32,824 nt of DNA from an uncultured Dokdonia sp. (GTDB taxonomy: Bacteria > Bacteroidota > Bacteroidia > Flavobacteriales > Flavobacteriaceae), in assembly GCF_947492815.1 (NCBI RefSeq), contig NZ_CANLOB010000040.1:1-32824 (forward strand), in the 5' to 3' direction. The notes beneath the pieces are model-generated. The model did no database searches, was not told the DNA's origin, and saw only the letters and a program-made list of their open reading frames with translations. Positions 8,211 to 15,696 of the stretch are shown one piece after another. Within the stretch, counting starts at the first letter, position 1. The number at the start of each line of letters is the position of its first letter. Position numbers and translations under genes: made by a program.

Positions 8211-8330
8211 CTCGACGGTAGGAGAGATCACACAAGTAGCTCAGTTTCGATTTTGATTTCAGTTTCGATTTCAGAATGCTTACTGTTGTGCGATTTCTCG
8301 TCATTCGTACCTCATTCTTTCGAAATGACT
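8205..8330. repeat. Imperfect long inverted repeat
   Basis: The left arm (8205-8240) begins AGTCATCTCGA and contains GAGAGATCACACAA. The right arm (8278-8330) read in reverse begins AGTCATTTCGA and contains GAGAAATCGCACAA. The arms enclose a short spacer with two copies of CAGTTTCGATT. The element abuts the degenerate gene-end copy and has no coding content. Confidence 0.55.
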
Positions 8331-8364
8331 TTTAGTCTTGACTCTTGACTCCTGTAGCGAAGCG

Positions 8365-8426
8365 ATCCTGAGTCCTTTTCACACTTCGACTAGGCACTTC
8401 GGCAAGCTCAGTGTGATACTCAGGAT
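8365..8426. repeat. Intergenic hairpin repeat
   Basis: A nested stem: ATCCTGAGT (8365-8373) pairs perfectly with ACTCAGGAT (8418-8426), and CACACT (8380-8385) pairs with AGTGTG (8410-8415). The CACTTCGGCAAGCTCAGTGT core resembles intergenic palindromes that I recall as common in flavobacterial genomes. Confidence 0.65.
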
Positions 8427-8476
8427 AAACTCTAGCGAAAATCTCTACCGACTACCAGCTAAAGACTACCAGCTAC

Positions 8477-9241
8477 TCAAAACCCCTCAAAAGCGCCTAA
8501 TCCAAAAAGCGCAAAGTCATATTTTACAGGGTCATTTGGGTCTAATTTTCGTAGAGAAGCATCCAATTCTGCAAGGGATTTGGCATCATTTTGCTTTCGC
8601 GAAAGCAAACCTAACTTTCTCCCCACATTACCTGTATGGACATCTAACGGACAAGATAATAGGGAAGGAGAAATATGCTTCCAAATCCCAAAATCGACGC
8701 CAGCTTTGGCATCACGAACCATCCAACGTAAGAACATATTGATACGTTTTGCTGCCGATTTACGTAAAGGATCACTCACGTGTTTTTGTGTACGCTGTTG
8801 ATGAGGTACTTCAAAAAACACCTTTTTAAAATGAGAAATCGCAGGTTGTAATCCTTCTTTGGTGATGCCTGAAGCAAACAGTGCTTCGAGTCCGTTGTGA
8901 TGGTGATAAATGTTTTGAAGTGCTCTGATAAAAGTTTCTAGATCGGTGGCATTAAAGGTGCGATGCACGAAACCTTCAAAACGCTCTGCTTGATCTGGAT
9001 GATAGTTAAGAATAAACTCATGAGGTTCGTTTCCCATAATTTCCATGAGTTTAGTGGCATTGGTAATAATGCTTTTTCGATTTCCCCAAGCAATGGTAGC
9101 CGTTAAAAAAGCAGCAATCTCGATATCTTCTTTTTTCTCAAACCGATGCGGAATCTGAATAGGATCATGTGGAATAAAATCCGGACGTTCATATTGTACT
9201 GCTTTTTCGTCTAGAAAAATCTTAAGTTCTTTTTTATTCAT
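8477..9241 (-). CDS. TIGR02757 (DUF2400) family protein
   Basis: A protein of about 254 residues of the conserved TIGR02757/DUF2400 family, whose biochemical role is unknown. Family features visible are DPIQIPHRF near the N-terminus, AAFLTATIAWGNRKSII, RINMFLRWMVR, and CPLDVHTGNVGRKLGLL near the C-terminus, ending YDFALFGLGAFEGF. The frame is open to a start at 9253, but MNKKELKIFLDEK at 9241 fits the family and overlaps the upstream gene by only 8 bp, so I chose it. The palindrome at 8593-8606 lies in the segment encoding LLSRKQ. The last 14 codons are duplicated in degenerate form about 310 bp downstream. Confidence 0.85.
   Translation of the reverse strand: MNKKELKIFLDEKAVQYERPDFIPHDPIQIPHRFEKKEDIEIAAFLTATIAWGNRKSIITNATKLMEIMGNEPHEFILNYHPDQAERFEGFVHRTFNATDLETFIRALQNIYHHHNGLEALFASGITKEGLQPAISHFKKVFFEVPHQQRTQKHVSDPLRKSAAKRINMFLRWMVRDAKAGVDFGIWKHISPSLLSCPLDVHTGNVGRKLGLLSRKQNDAKSLAELDASLRKLDPNDPVKYDFALFGLGAFEGF
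8593..8606. repeat. Palindrome GCTTTCGCGAAAGC, copy 3 (in gene)
   Basis: Exact copy, here part of a 20-bp perfect palindrome (8590-8609). In the TIGR02757 gene it is read as Leu-Ser-Arg-Lys, a third reading frame relative to the other genic copies. Confidence 0.9.
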
Positions 9242-10940
9242 TTTTTTGATCAAACGTATAGGAATAGAAGCCGTCTTTTAAATGCTCGGTGCGCAATTGT
9301 GGTACCGACCTAAAATAGGCTTTAAAATCATTGAGTTGTTGTAATTGAATACAAGGGAGTTCGCAATCACCTGTTGCCCAAAAGAAGTCAATATTTGTTG
9401 GGGTGTTGATTTTTAAATTTCCTTCTTGGTGTGTTGTATAGGTAGCTTGCGTATATTTTGTTTGTGGGTGTGGTTGTAAGATATATTCAGGTGAAAAAAC
9501 ACTTAGGCTTAATTGAAATTCGTTTTGAGTGAGTGCATTTAAATTAAACGGAATAAACAAAGGAATGGTAATTGCTATGGTTGCTGCTGTAAGTCCTAAC
9601 TTAATAATGATTTCCTTTTTAATACAAACCGCTATGATTGTAAGTATTATGATGATGAAAAATCCTAGGAAAAATCGATATTGTGGAGATGTAAGCCATA
9701 AAAAAAGAAGTTGTAATACGCTTACAATATATAGGATATATAATGGTTTTTTAAACCTACTTTTTCGTATGCACGCTGGAAAAATGAGTAGTGCTACACA
9801 CATGGATACATTGAATAATCCATGCAGTTTGGGAAGTCTAAACCAATGAATAATTCGTTGTAGTAACGTACTATTCTCATACTGTTCTGGTGTTAAGAAA
9901 AAGGCATAATGTTTTGTGGTTTCTACTAAATATTCCTGAAGATTTATAGGCATAGTCCAATCTACATCTGTAAGCCTAAAACTAGCAATAGGGTATAGCG
10001 GATATCCAGAGATAATACTATTTTTAATCATAAATAGTATAAAAGTAATTCCAGATATAAGTGAGAGTTTTAGATAATCTTGCTTTAGTACTCTTTTATT
10101 TTTTACATATAATACAATAGGAAATATAAGTAAGAATACTGCTGTTACTTTTATAAAAATGGCAAAAACTCCCAAGAGGAATAAAGAACTGTAGTCAGTT
10201 TTTTTGCTAAAAGTATACTGCGATACAAACTCTCCAAAAATAAGTAGTGTAAGTATATAGATAGGTAAATCTGGAGATGGTGTGCTTATAAACTGAAATA
10301 AAAATACATTGAAAATGGGAAATAACCCGATGATTAATAAGTGTTTTTCTTTTTGTTTAAAGTAATTCCCTAATCTATCTAATGCATATAGATTTCCTAA
10401 AACAAGATAAAATCCATTGATGTCATTAAAATAAGAAGTGAACATATCTAGATTTAAGGCACTTTGTAAAACATGCCATCCAGAGTTTTGAGCTAAGAAA
10501 AAATGAAAATTTGCTAAGCCTTTTACAAAACCAAAATGATCAAGCCATTTGATGGTTTGTATGTAATAGGATTCGTTATCTAAAATATACGGAGCACTTG
10601 CGCATTGTGCTAAGGCAAATAGGCTAATGACGATCCATATGATTTTAAGATAGGAGGGGAGTGTTCTTATTTTCGCTTTAAGCGAAACCAAAAAAAGCTT
10701 GTATGCAGTATATTTCCATATGCCTAATCCTACGGTAACCAGTAGGAGGAATCCTTCAAAAGAAATATCTAAACCATTAAAAATAGCCCAACAACTAGCG
10801 ATGAGTACAATGGCAAATCCTCCTAAAAAGAAGGTGATGATGGGATGGTGTTTGTCTAATCTTAAAATGTCCTGAAATGACACACCTACAATACTCGTGA
10901 TCAAAAATAGATAACACCAGTATGTAAGAATAGCAATCAT
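9234..10940 (-). CDS. Polytopic membrane protein, LIC_10190-like
   Basis: A 568-residue integral membrane protein with about 12 hydrophobic segments spread from residue 5 to about 470, then a soluble C-terminal tail of roughly 100 residues. The layout (many helices followed by a small polar tail with GDCELPCIQLQQLNDFKAYFRS) resembles the LIC_10190 family of membrane proteins, which recall glycosyltransferase-like membrane enzymes of envelope polysaccharide synthesis. No activity can be assigned. Its stop overlaps the following TIGR02757 gene, and its start lies one base from the LolD-type ATPase gene, so the three genes look like one transcription unit. Confidence 0.65.
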   Translation of the reverse strand: MIAILTYWCYLFLITSIVGVSFQDILRLDKHHPIITFFLGGFAIVLIASCWAIFNGLDISFEGFLLLVTVGLGIWKYTAYKLFLVSLKAKIRTLPSYLKIIWIVISLFALAQCASAPYILDNESYYIQTIKWLDHFGFVKGLANFHFFLAQNSGWHVLQSALNLDMFTSYFNDINGFYLVLGNLYALDRLGNYFKQKEKHLLIIGLFPIFNVFLFQFISTPSPDLPIYILTLLIFGEFVSQYTFSKKTDYSSLFLLGVFAIFIKVTAVFLLIFPIVLYVKNKRVLKQDYLKLSLISGITFILFMIKNSIISGYPLYPIASFRLTDVDWTMPINLQEYLVETTKHYAFFLTPEQYENSTLLQRIIHWFRLPKLHGLFNVSMCVALLIFPACIRKSRFKKPLYILYIVSVLQLLFLWLTSPQYRFFLGFFIIIILTIIAVCIKKEIIIKLGLTAATIAITIPLFIPFNLNALTQNEFQLSLSVFSPEYILQPHPQTKYTQATYTTHQEGNLKINTPTNIDFFWATGDCELPCIQLQQLNDFKAYFRSVPQLRTEHLKDGFYSYTFDQKNE

Positions 10941-10941
10941 A

Positions 10942-11607
10942 TTATTCGGTTACAAAAGAACCATCTACCATGGTTAATTTACGATCGGCCATATTTGCGA
11001 GTTCTTCATTGTGAGTAACAATGACTAATGTTTGCCCGAAGGTATCACGAAGCTTAAAAAATAATTCGTGAAGGTTTTCTGCGCTTTCTGTATCGAGATT
11101 GCCAGAGGGTTCATCAGCAAGAATAAGTGATGGTTTATTCATGAGTGCTCTTGCGACTGCCACACGTTGTTGCTCTCCTCCAGAGAGTTCGTTAGGTTTG
11201 TGATCGTATCGATGTGATAATCCGAGAAAATCTAATAATTCTTTGGCTCTTTTCTCTGCTTCGGCTTTTGAAGTTTTTGCGATGTAGGCAGGAATACACA
11301 CATTTTCTAATGCGGAAAACTCGGGTAATAATTGGTGAAATTGAAAGATAAAGCCAATGTGTTTATTTCTAAACTGACTGAGTTCTTTTGGCGAAAGCCT
11401 AAATAAAGGTTGATTATTTATTTCTAAATGTGTGCCTTCTTTAAAATTAGGTCTGTCTAGTGTTCCTAATATTTGTAATAGCGTAGTTTTTCCAGCACCA
11501 CTAGGTCCTACAATAGAAACAACTTCTCCTTTTTTTATCTCTAAGGATACGTCTTTAAGTACCTGAAGATTACCATATGATTTTGAAATATGTTTTGCTG
11601 TTACCAT
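10942..11607 (-). CDS. LolD-type ABC transporter ATP-binding protein
   Basis: A 221-residue ABC ATPase with all motifs: Walker A GPSGAGKT at residues 34-41, Q-loop at Gln89 in FIFQFHQLLPEFSALENV, signature LSGGEQQR at 141-148, and Walker B LILADEP at 161-167 followed by SGNLDTES. The length and the LLPEFSALENV segment are typical of the LolD/MacB (MJ0796-like) group, which powers lipoprotein release or substrate extrusion through separate FtsX-like permeases. No permease gene is adjacent, so the partner must be encoded elsewhere. Whether it is a true LolD cannot be decided from the sequence alone. Confidence 0.85.
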   Translation of the reverse strand: MVTAKHISKSYGNLQVLKDVSLEIKKGEVVSIVGPSGAGKTTLLQILGTLDRPNFKEGTHLEINNQPLFRLSPKELSQFRNKHIGFIFQFHQLLPEFSALENVCIPAYIAKTSKAEAEKRAKELLDFLGLSHRYDHKPNELSGGEQQRVAVARALMNKPSLILADEPSGNLDTESAENLHELFFKLRDTFGQTLVIVTHNEELANMADRKLTMVDGSFVTE

Positions 11608-11667
11608 ACTATCTATTTACGAAGTGAAAGTACTACAATATATGACAAGAAGCAATGGAGAGATCGA

Positions 11668-14106
11668 TTAAGACGTCTTTTTAAAGATGGTTTTAATATT
11701 GTTATAATCTATAAAATACGTAACACGTAGCGACACTGTATGTTGTACTGGTTGATCAAAAAGATTACCGAGACTTTCTGTGTAACTTAATTGCGACTGC
11801 TCATCACTATTAAAAATTTGATTTCTATAAAGTAACGTTGCCTCACTTCCTGGGGCAAATCGCCATCTGAAACTTAAATCCATATTCCAAATATTGAAAT
11901 TGGTATTAGGATCTCTTCGCACTGTCGTATCGTAATCGTCTATTTCTGTTCTTGAACCATCATCATTCAAAATAAAATACACATTACTACTATGGTCTGC
12001 AACACTCCAGAAATTACGTAAACGTAAATCAATGGCTTTGAATGGATCAAAGTTATAACTTGCCGTGATGGTATTTTCAAAAGAAGTAACATCTCTAAGG
12101 CCTAAAAATACTTCGGTGTCTGTATTATCTACCCAACCAAAATTCTTTTTACGGGTACTATAATCTGAAGAAAGGATTAAAAGGAATTTGTCTGAAAAAC
12201 GATATCTTGGAGAGAAATTGATATTGTAATTTACTTGCTCTTGATTACCAAACCATACACGTGTATTTGCTCGTAAATCAAATGCAAATTTCTTTCTAAA
12301 GTCGGTTGAAATAAAACCACCGCCTCCCCAATTGGGTTCAAAAACAACAAATCTTCCTTCAACTCTAGGTTCGAAATAATCATTATTTCGAGAGTTATAG
12401 TCTGTATTTGCTCCAAATGCAAAACGCTTTTGTGTGAAGAAAAAAGAATTAAGGCGTATGCTATTTCTAGTTTGCACACTTGGTCTGTAAAGGCGTCTGT
12501 GTCTTGCTGTTAGGTCTATACGGTATCCATTAAACCTTCCTTTAGGTTGTATGAGCTCATAAGAACCGCCAATTGTAAAATTATTAAAGTTATTCCTGAA
12601 ATTAAGCCCCAAGTCGTTGATGTCTAATGTGGTATTTGCAAAATCGTGTCCAAAACGATAACGCCATTGCCCTTTAATTTTTCTAAAATCAAATTCAGAT
12701 TGAAAACCAGAGCTAAGTCCTTCTGGGGTACGTACATTACTAAAAATACCACGTCCTGAGGCTCTATAATTATTTCCTTTATCTGCTATATCAAATACAG
12801 CTCCTGTTACATTTGCGTCTCTAAAACGACTTCCACTACGTATTACACTTGTATTGATAAGTGATACAGATGAGTTTTGATTAAACTGTTGATCTAGTAC
12901 AAATACATTATAGTTGGTAAGGGGTTCTATACGTTCTTCTCTTGATATTCCTGTAACGGTATCACGTATAGTTGCAAAAGTGTTTTCTCCTATAGAATTT
13001 AAAAACCCTACACCAAGTCCTTTCCGAGTACGTCCAGAGATCTTTACAGAATTAATGAGTTTTACATTACCAGGTTGATCTATAATTTCTTCATTTTCGG
13101 CAAGATCTCCAACACTTCCTGTTGGATTACCTCCGATACGCCTTGAAAAGAAAATACGCCCTTTTTGAAATAGGTCAATTCCTTCGGTGAAAAATGGTCT
13201 GTTCTCGCTAAAGGTCTGTTCAAAAGGTCCTAAGTTTAAACGTACAGCATCAAAGGCTACCTGACCAAAATCAGGAATCAATTGTGCGTCTAACGTAAAG
13301 CTATCGCTTAGTCCATATTTGATGTCTAATCCTCCTGCAAAATCTGTTTCACTCTCTCCATCTAATGTTACGGTTTGCGCTTGCGCGAAAGGAAAAAATG
13401 TCAAACGAACGGGTGGATCAATATTTTCTACTCCTTTTACAGTGCCATTATATTGTGTGTCTCTACCTACGCCACGTTCTATGCGATTCCAAGTATGTGT
13501 TTCATTTCTACGTAAAAGTCTACGGTAAAAGTTGACACTCCAATTTTGAACGTCTATTTCAGGAAAACGTAACGCATTATATGGAATACGGTATTCTGCA
13601 TACCATCCTTTATCATCACGAGAGACTCTACATTGAAAAACAACATTAAAACCAAAATCACGATCATTTTGAGTAACTCGTTGATCACCTATGGTGCCTG
13701 CGCTAGTGACGTAAAAACGTGTTTCATTAATACCATCATTATAGGTGTTAAGCGCTACCACAAAATTATCTGCCTGAGCAAAGACTTCATCTCTTTGAGA
13801 AAATTGGCTAGGAATAGAGTCTGGTGCTGGGTCATACATATATGCTGCGATATAAACAGCTTTGTCATCGTATGCCATTTTAATTTCTGTACGAAAATCA
13901 TTTTCAATGACTCCTTCATTGCCAGGTTCAAACATATTGAAGTCTCCATAAGTGGTGAGTTCTCCCCAGATAGCATCGTCTAATATTCCGTCTATTTTTG
14001 GAGGTGTGTTTATTCTGGTAGCGGTAAGTTCTTTAGTTTGACCTACTGCAGATTGTTGAAAGAAAATTATAAATAGCAATAAAAAAATAGACACCCCCTT
14101 GAACAT
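11668..14106 (-). CDS. DUF5916 outer-membrane protein with CBM9-like N-terminus
   Basis: An 812-residue exported protein with signal peptide MFKGVSIFLLLFIIFFQQSAVG. Residues about 25-220 resemble a family-9 carbohydrate-binding-type beta-sandwich: INTPPKIDGILDDAIWGE, then AVYIAAYMYDP and GWYAEYRIPYNALRFP. The remainder has the DUF5916 pattern, including SENRPFFTEGIDLFQKGRIFFSRRIG near residue 310 and many alternating aromatic strands to the C-terminus, consistent with an outer-membrane beta-barrel. The substrate is unknown, and members of this family occur throughout the Bacteroidota. A minus-strand -7-like box (TAGATTTG, 14129-14136) lies 22 bp upstream. Confidence 0.85.
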   Translation of the reverse strand: MFKGVSIFLLLFIIFFQQSAVGQTKELTATRINTPPKIDGILDDAIWGELTTYGDFNMFEPGNEGVIENDFRTEIKMAYDDKAVYIAAYMYDPAPDSIPSQFSQRDEVFAQADNFVVALNTYNDGINETRFYVTSAGTIGDQRVTQNDRDFGFNVVFQCRVSRDDKGWYAEYRIPYNALRFPEIDVQNWSVNFYRRLLRRNETHTWNRIERGVGRDTQYNGTVKGVENIDPPVRLTFFPFAQAQTVTLDGESETDFAGGLDIKYGLSDSFTLDAQLIPDFGQVAFDAVRLNLGPFEQTFSENRPFFTEGIDLFQKGRIFFSRRIGGNPTGSVGDLAENEEIIDQPGNVKLINSVKISGRTRKGLGVGFLNSIGENTFATIRDTVTGISREERIEPLTNYNVFVLDQQFNQNSSVSLINTSVIRSGSRFRDANVTGAVFDIADKGNNYRASGRGIFSNVRTPEGLSSGFQSEFDFRKIKGQWRYRFGHDFANTTLDINDLGLNFRNNFNNFTIGGSYELIQPKGRFNGYRIDLTARHRRLYRPSVQTRNSIRLNSFFFTQKRFAFGANTDYNSRNNDYFEPRVEGRFVVFEPNWGGGGFISTDFRKKFAFDLRANTRVWFGNQEQVNYNINFSPRYRFSDKFLLILSSDYSTRKKNFGWVDNTDTEVFLGLRDVTSFENTITASYNFDPFKAIDLRLRNFWSVADHSSNVYFILNDDGSRTEIDDYDTTVRRDPNTNFNIWNMDLSFRWRFAPGSEATLLYRNQIFNSDEQSQLSYTESLGNLFDQPVQHTVSLRVTYFIDYNNIKTIFKKTS

Positions 14107-14221
14107 ACAAGTACTTTTGTTGAAGTTGCAAATCTAAAGGTGTATACAGGATCATAATACTAATTAAAAGTTAAAAAGAAACTGTGTTTAGTTAACAAAA
14201 AAAGGATATTTATATTAATGT

Positions 14222-14229
14222 TATTTTTG
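14222..14229 (+). promoter_or_regulatory. Putative -7 box upstream of folE
   Basis: TATTTTTG matches the TAnnTTTG element 62 bp before the folE start. No TTTG is seen at the -33 position, so this is tentative. Confidence 0.35.
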
Positions 14230-14291
14230 TAAAAAAATAGCTGCTTTAATTAAACAAGATAATTAAAGATAATTGCTGAATAAAGAAAGTT

Positions 14292-14888
14292 ATGCCATAT
14301 AGGAAGTTTGAAGAGTACAATATAGAAGTTACAGAAAGTGTCAAGAAGAATTTTGAATCTATTATTGATGATTTAGGGGAAGACACTTCTAGAGAAGGAA
14401 TCATAAAAACTCCAGAAAGAGCTGCTAAAGCAATGCAATACCTTACTTCTGGATATGAAATGGATGCTGCTGCTATTTTAAAAGGTGCTATGTTTAAAGA
14501 AGAATATGATGATATGGTCATTGTAAAAGATATAGAGTTATATTCATTATGTGAACATCATATGTTGCCTTTTTTTGGGAAAGCACACATTGCGTATATT
14601 CCTAATGGTCATATCGTTGGATTAAGTAAATTACCTCGTATTGTAGATGTGTTTGCAAGACGCTTGCAAGTACAAGAACGACTAACACATGATATTTTAG
14701 AGTGTATAAATAACACATTAAAACCTAAAGGTGTTGCAGTAGTTATAGAAGCATCACATATGTGTATGATGATGCGAGGTGTACAAAAACAAAACTCTAC
14801 AACGACTACCTCTGGTTTTAGAGGGCAATTTGAAAAAATTGAAACCCGAACAGAGTTTCTTAAATTAATAAGCTCTGACTTATCATAA
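14292..14888 (+). CDS. folE: GTP cyclohydrolase I
   Basis: This 198-residue enzyme converts GTP to 7,8-dihydroneopterin triphosphate, the first step of tetrahydrofolate synthesis. The N-terminal region has the family motif GEDTSREGIIKTPERAAKAM. The zinc ligands are visible: Cys87 and His90 in LCEHHMLPFFGKAHIAYIP, and Cys158 in EASHMCMMMRGVQKQNS. The GLSKLPRIVDVFARRLQVQERLT stretch is also diagnostic of type IA enzymes. Length is normal for a form without a long N-terminal extension. It is transcribed alone, divergently from the DUF5916 gene. Confidence 0.95.
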   Translation: MPYRKFEEYNIEVTESVKKNFESIIDDLGEDTSREGIIKTPERAAKAMQYLTSGYEMDAAAILKGAMFKEEYDDMVIVKDIELYSLCEHHMLPFFGKAHIAYIPNGHIVGLSKLPRIVDVFARRLQVQERLTHDILECINNTLKPKGVAVVIEASHMCMMMRGVQKQNSTTTTSGFRGQFEKIETRTEFLKLISSDLS

Positions 14889-15001
14889 ATTTTTACAGTT
14901 AAAATAGTTCATATAGTTACGCTCAAATAGTAACGGTAATTTGTTTTAATTATACTTGGCATACCAATTGCTCATACAAAATTGTTATATTTAGTACAAT
15001 T

Positions 15002-15313
15002 ATGAGTAAATACAAATTATTGATTATAGGCCTAGTGATAGACGCGATAGGCATTTTAACTTCAACAGCTTTTTTTGGAGTGGGTGATTTTGCAGATATT
15101 GTATGGGCACCATTTAGCGCTTGGATCATGACCAAGATGTATAAAGGAAATGCAGGTAAAATTGCAGGAGCCGCTACTTTTATTGAAGAGTTACTGCCAG
15201 TTACAGATATTATTCCTTCGTTTACATTAATGTGGTTATACACCTATGTGTTTAGTAAAAAAGCAGTAGATACTAAGAAAGAAGAAGAAAGTGATATCAT
15301 CGATATCACTTAA
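15002..15313 (+). CDS. Small conserved membrane protein
   Basis: A 103-residue protein with an N-terminal hydrophobic segment (KLLIIGLVIDAIGILT) and a second hydrophobic stretch near residues 70-85 (IIPSFTLMWLYTYVF). Between them lies GDFADIVWAPFSAWIMTKMYKG, a motif I associate with a widespread, uncharacterised small membrane protein family in Bacteroidota. The charged tail contains KKEEESDI. The frame on the opposite strand is also open, but this strand gives the coherent membrane topology. Its 3' end overlaps the convergent ybaB-type gene by 8 bp. Function unknown. Confidence 0.7.
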   Translation: MSKYKLLIIGLVIDAIGILTSTAFFGVGDFADIVWAPFSAWIMTKMYKGNAGKIAGAATFIEELLPVTDIIPSFTLMWLYTYVFSKKAVDTKKEEESDIIDIT

Positions 15314-15629
15314 ATAAATCCATGCCAGGTATATTAGGAATTCCTTCTTTTGCAACGGCACCCATTTCTGTATCGTGTATGTTTTGAGCTTTTTCTAATG
15401 CTTTATTAAGTGTTAAAATGAGGTAATCTTCTAGTTGTTCTTTGTCTTGTAAAAGATTTTCAGATACTTCTATCTCTTTAATACGTCCATTTGCAGTAGC
15501 AGTAATTTTAAGAAGACCATCGTTTGATTGTTCATCCACAAGTACCGTTTTAAGCCGTTCTTTAGTAGCTTCAGCTTTTGCTTTTGCTTCTTGTAATTTA
15601 CCCATAAGGCCCATCATATCTCCAAACAT
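15306..15629 (-). CDS. YbaB/EbfC family nucleoid-associated protein
   Basis: A 107-residue member of the YbaB/EbfC family, small dimeric DNA-binding proteins that coat and organise the nucleoid. The pattern is typical: an N-terminal helix MFGDMMGLMGKLQEAKAKAEATKERL, a strand region VDEQSNDGLLKITATANGRIKEIEVSENLL, and a C-terminal helix DYLILTLNKALEKAQNIHDTEMGAV. In many bacteria this gene sits with dnaX and recR; here neither is adjacent. It is transcribed toward the small membrane protein gene and overlaps its 3' end. A TAAATTTG minus-strand box at 15656-15663 may be its -7 element. Confidence 0.9.
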   Translation of the reverse strand: MFGDMMGLMGKLQEAKAKAEATKERLKTVLVDEQSNDGLLKITATANGRIKEIEVSENLLQDKEQLEDYLILTLNKALEKAQNIHDTEMGAVAKEGIPNIPGMDLFK

Positions 15630-15696
15630 ATTTTTAAATTTTAAAATGATTGGTACAAATTTATTAAATTGACGGTTCTGAATCTATGAATAAAGT

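Noticed and set aside
8338..8742. Open frame of 134 codons on the plus strand over the repeat cluster
   Set aside because: It runs through intergenic repeats and antisense through the conserved TIGR02757 gene; no protein-like pattern.
10673..10690. Palindrome TTCGCTTTAAGCGAA
   Set aside because: It has a different centre from the repeated motif and occurs once, in a gene; a coincidental palindrome.
13382..13392. Near-match of the palindrome in the DUF5916 gene (GCGCTTGCGCGAAAGG)
   Set aside because: It has two mismatches and lies in a conserved protein segment (FFPFAQAQTV), so it is more likely chance.
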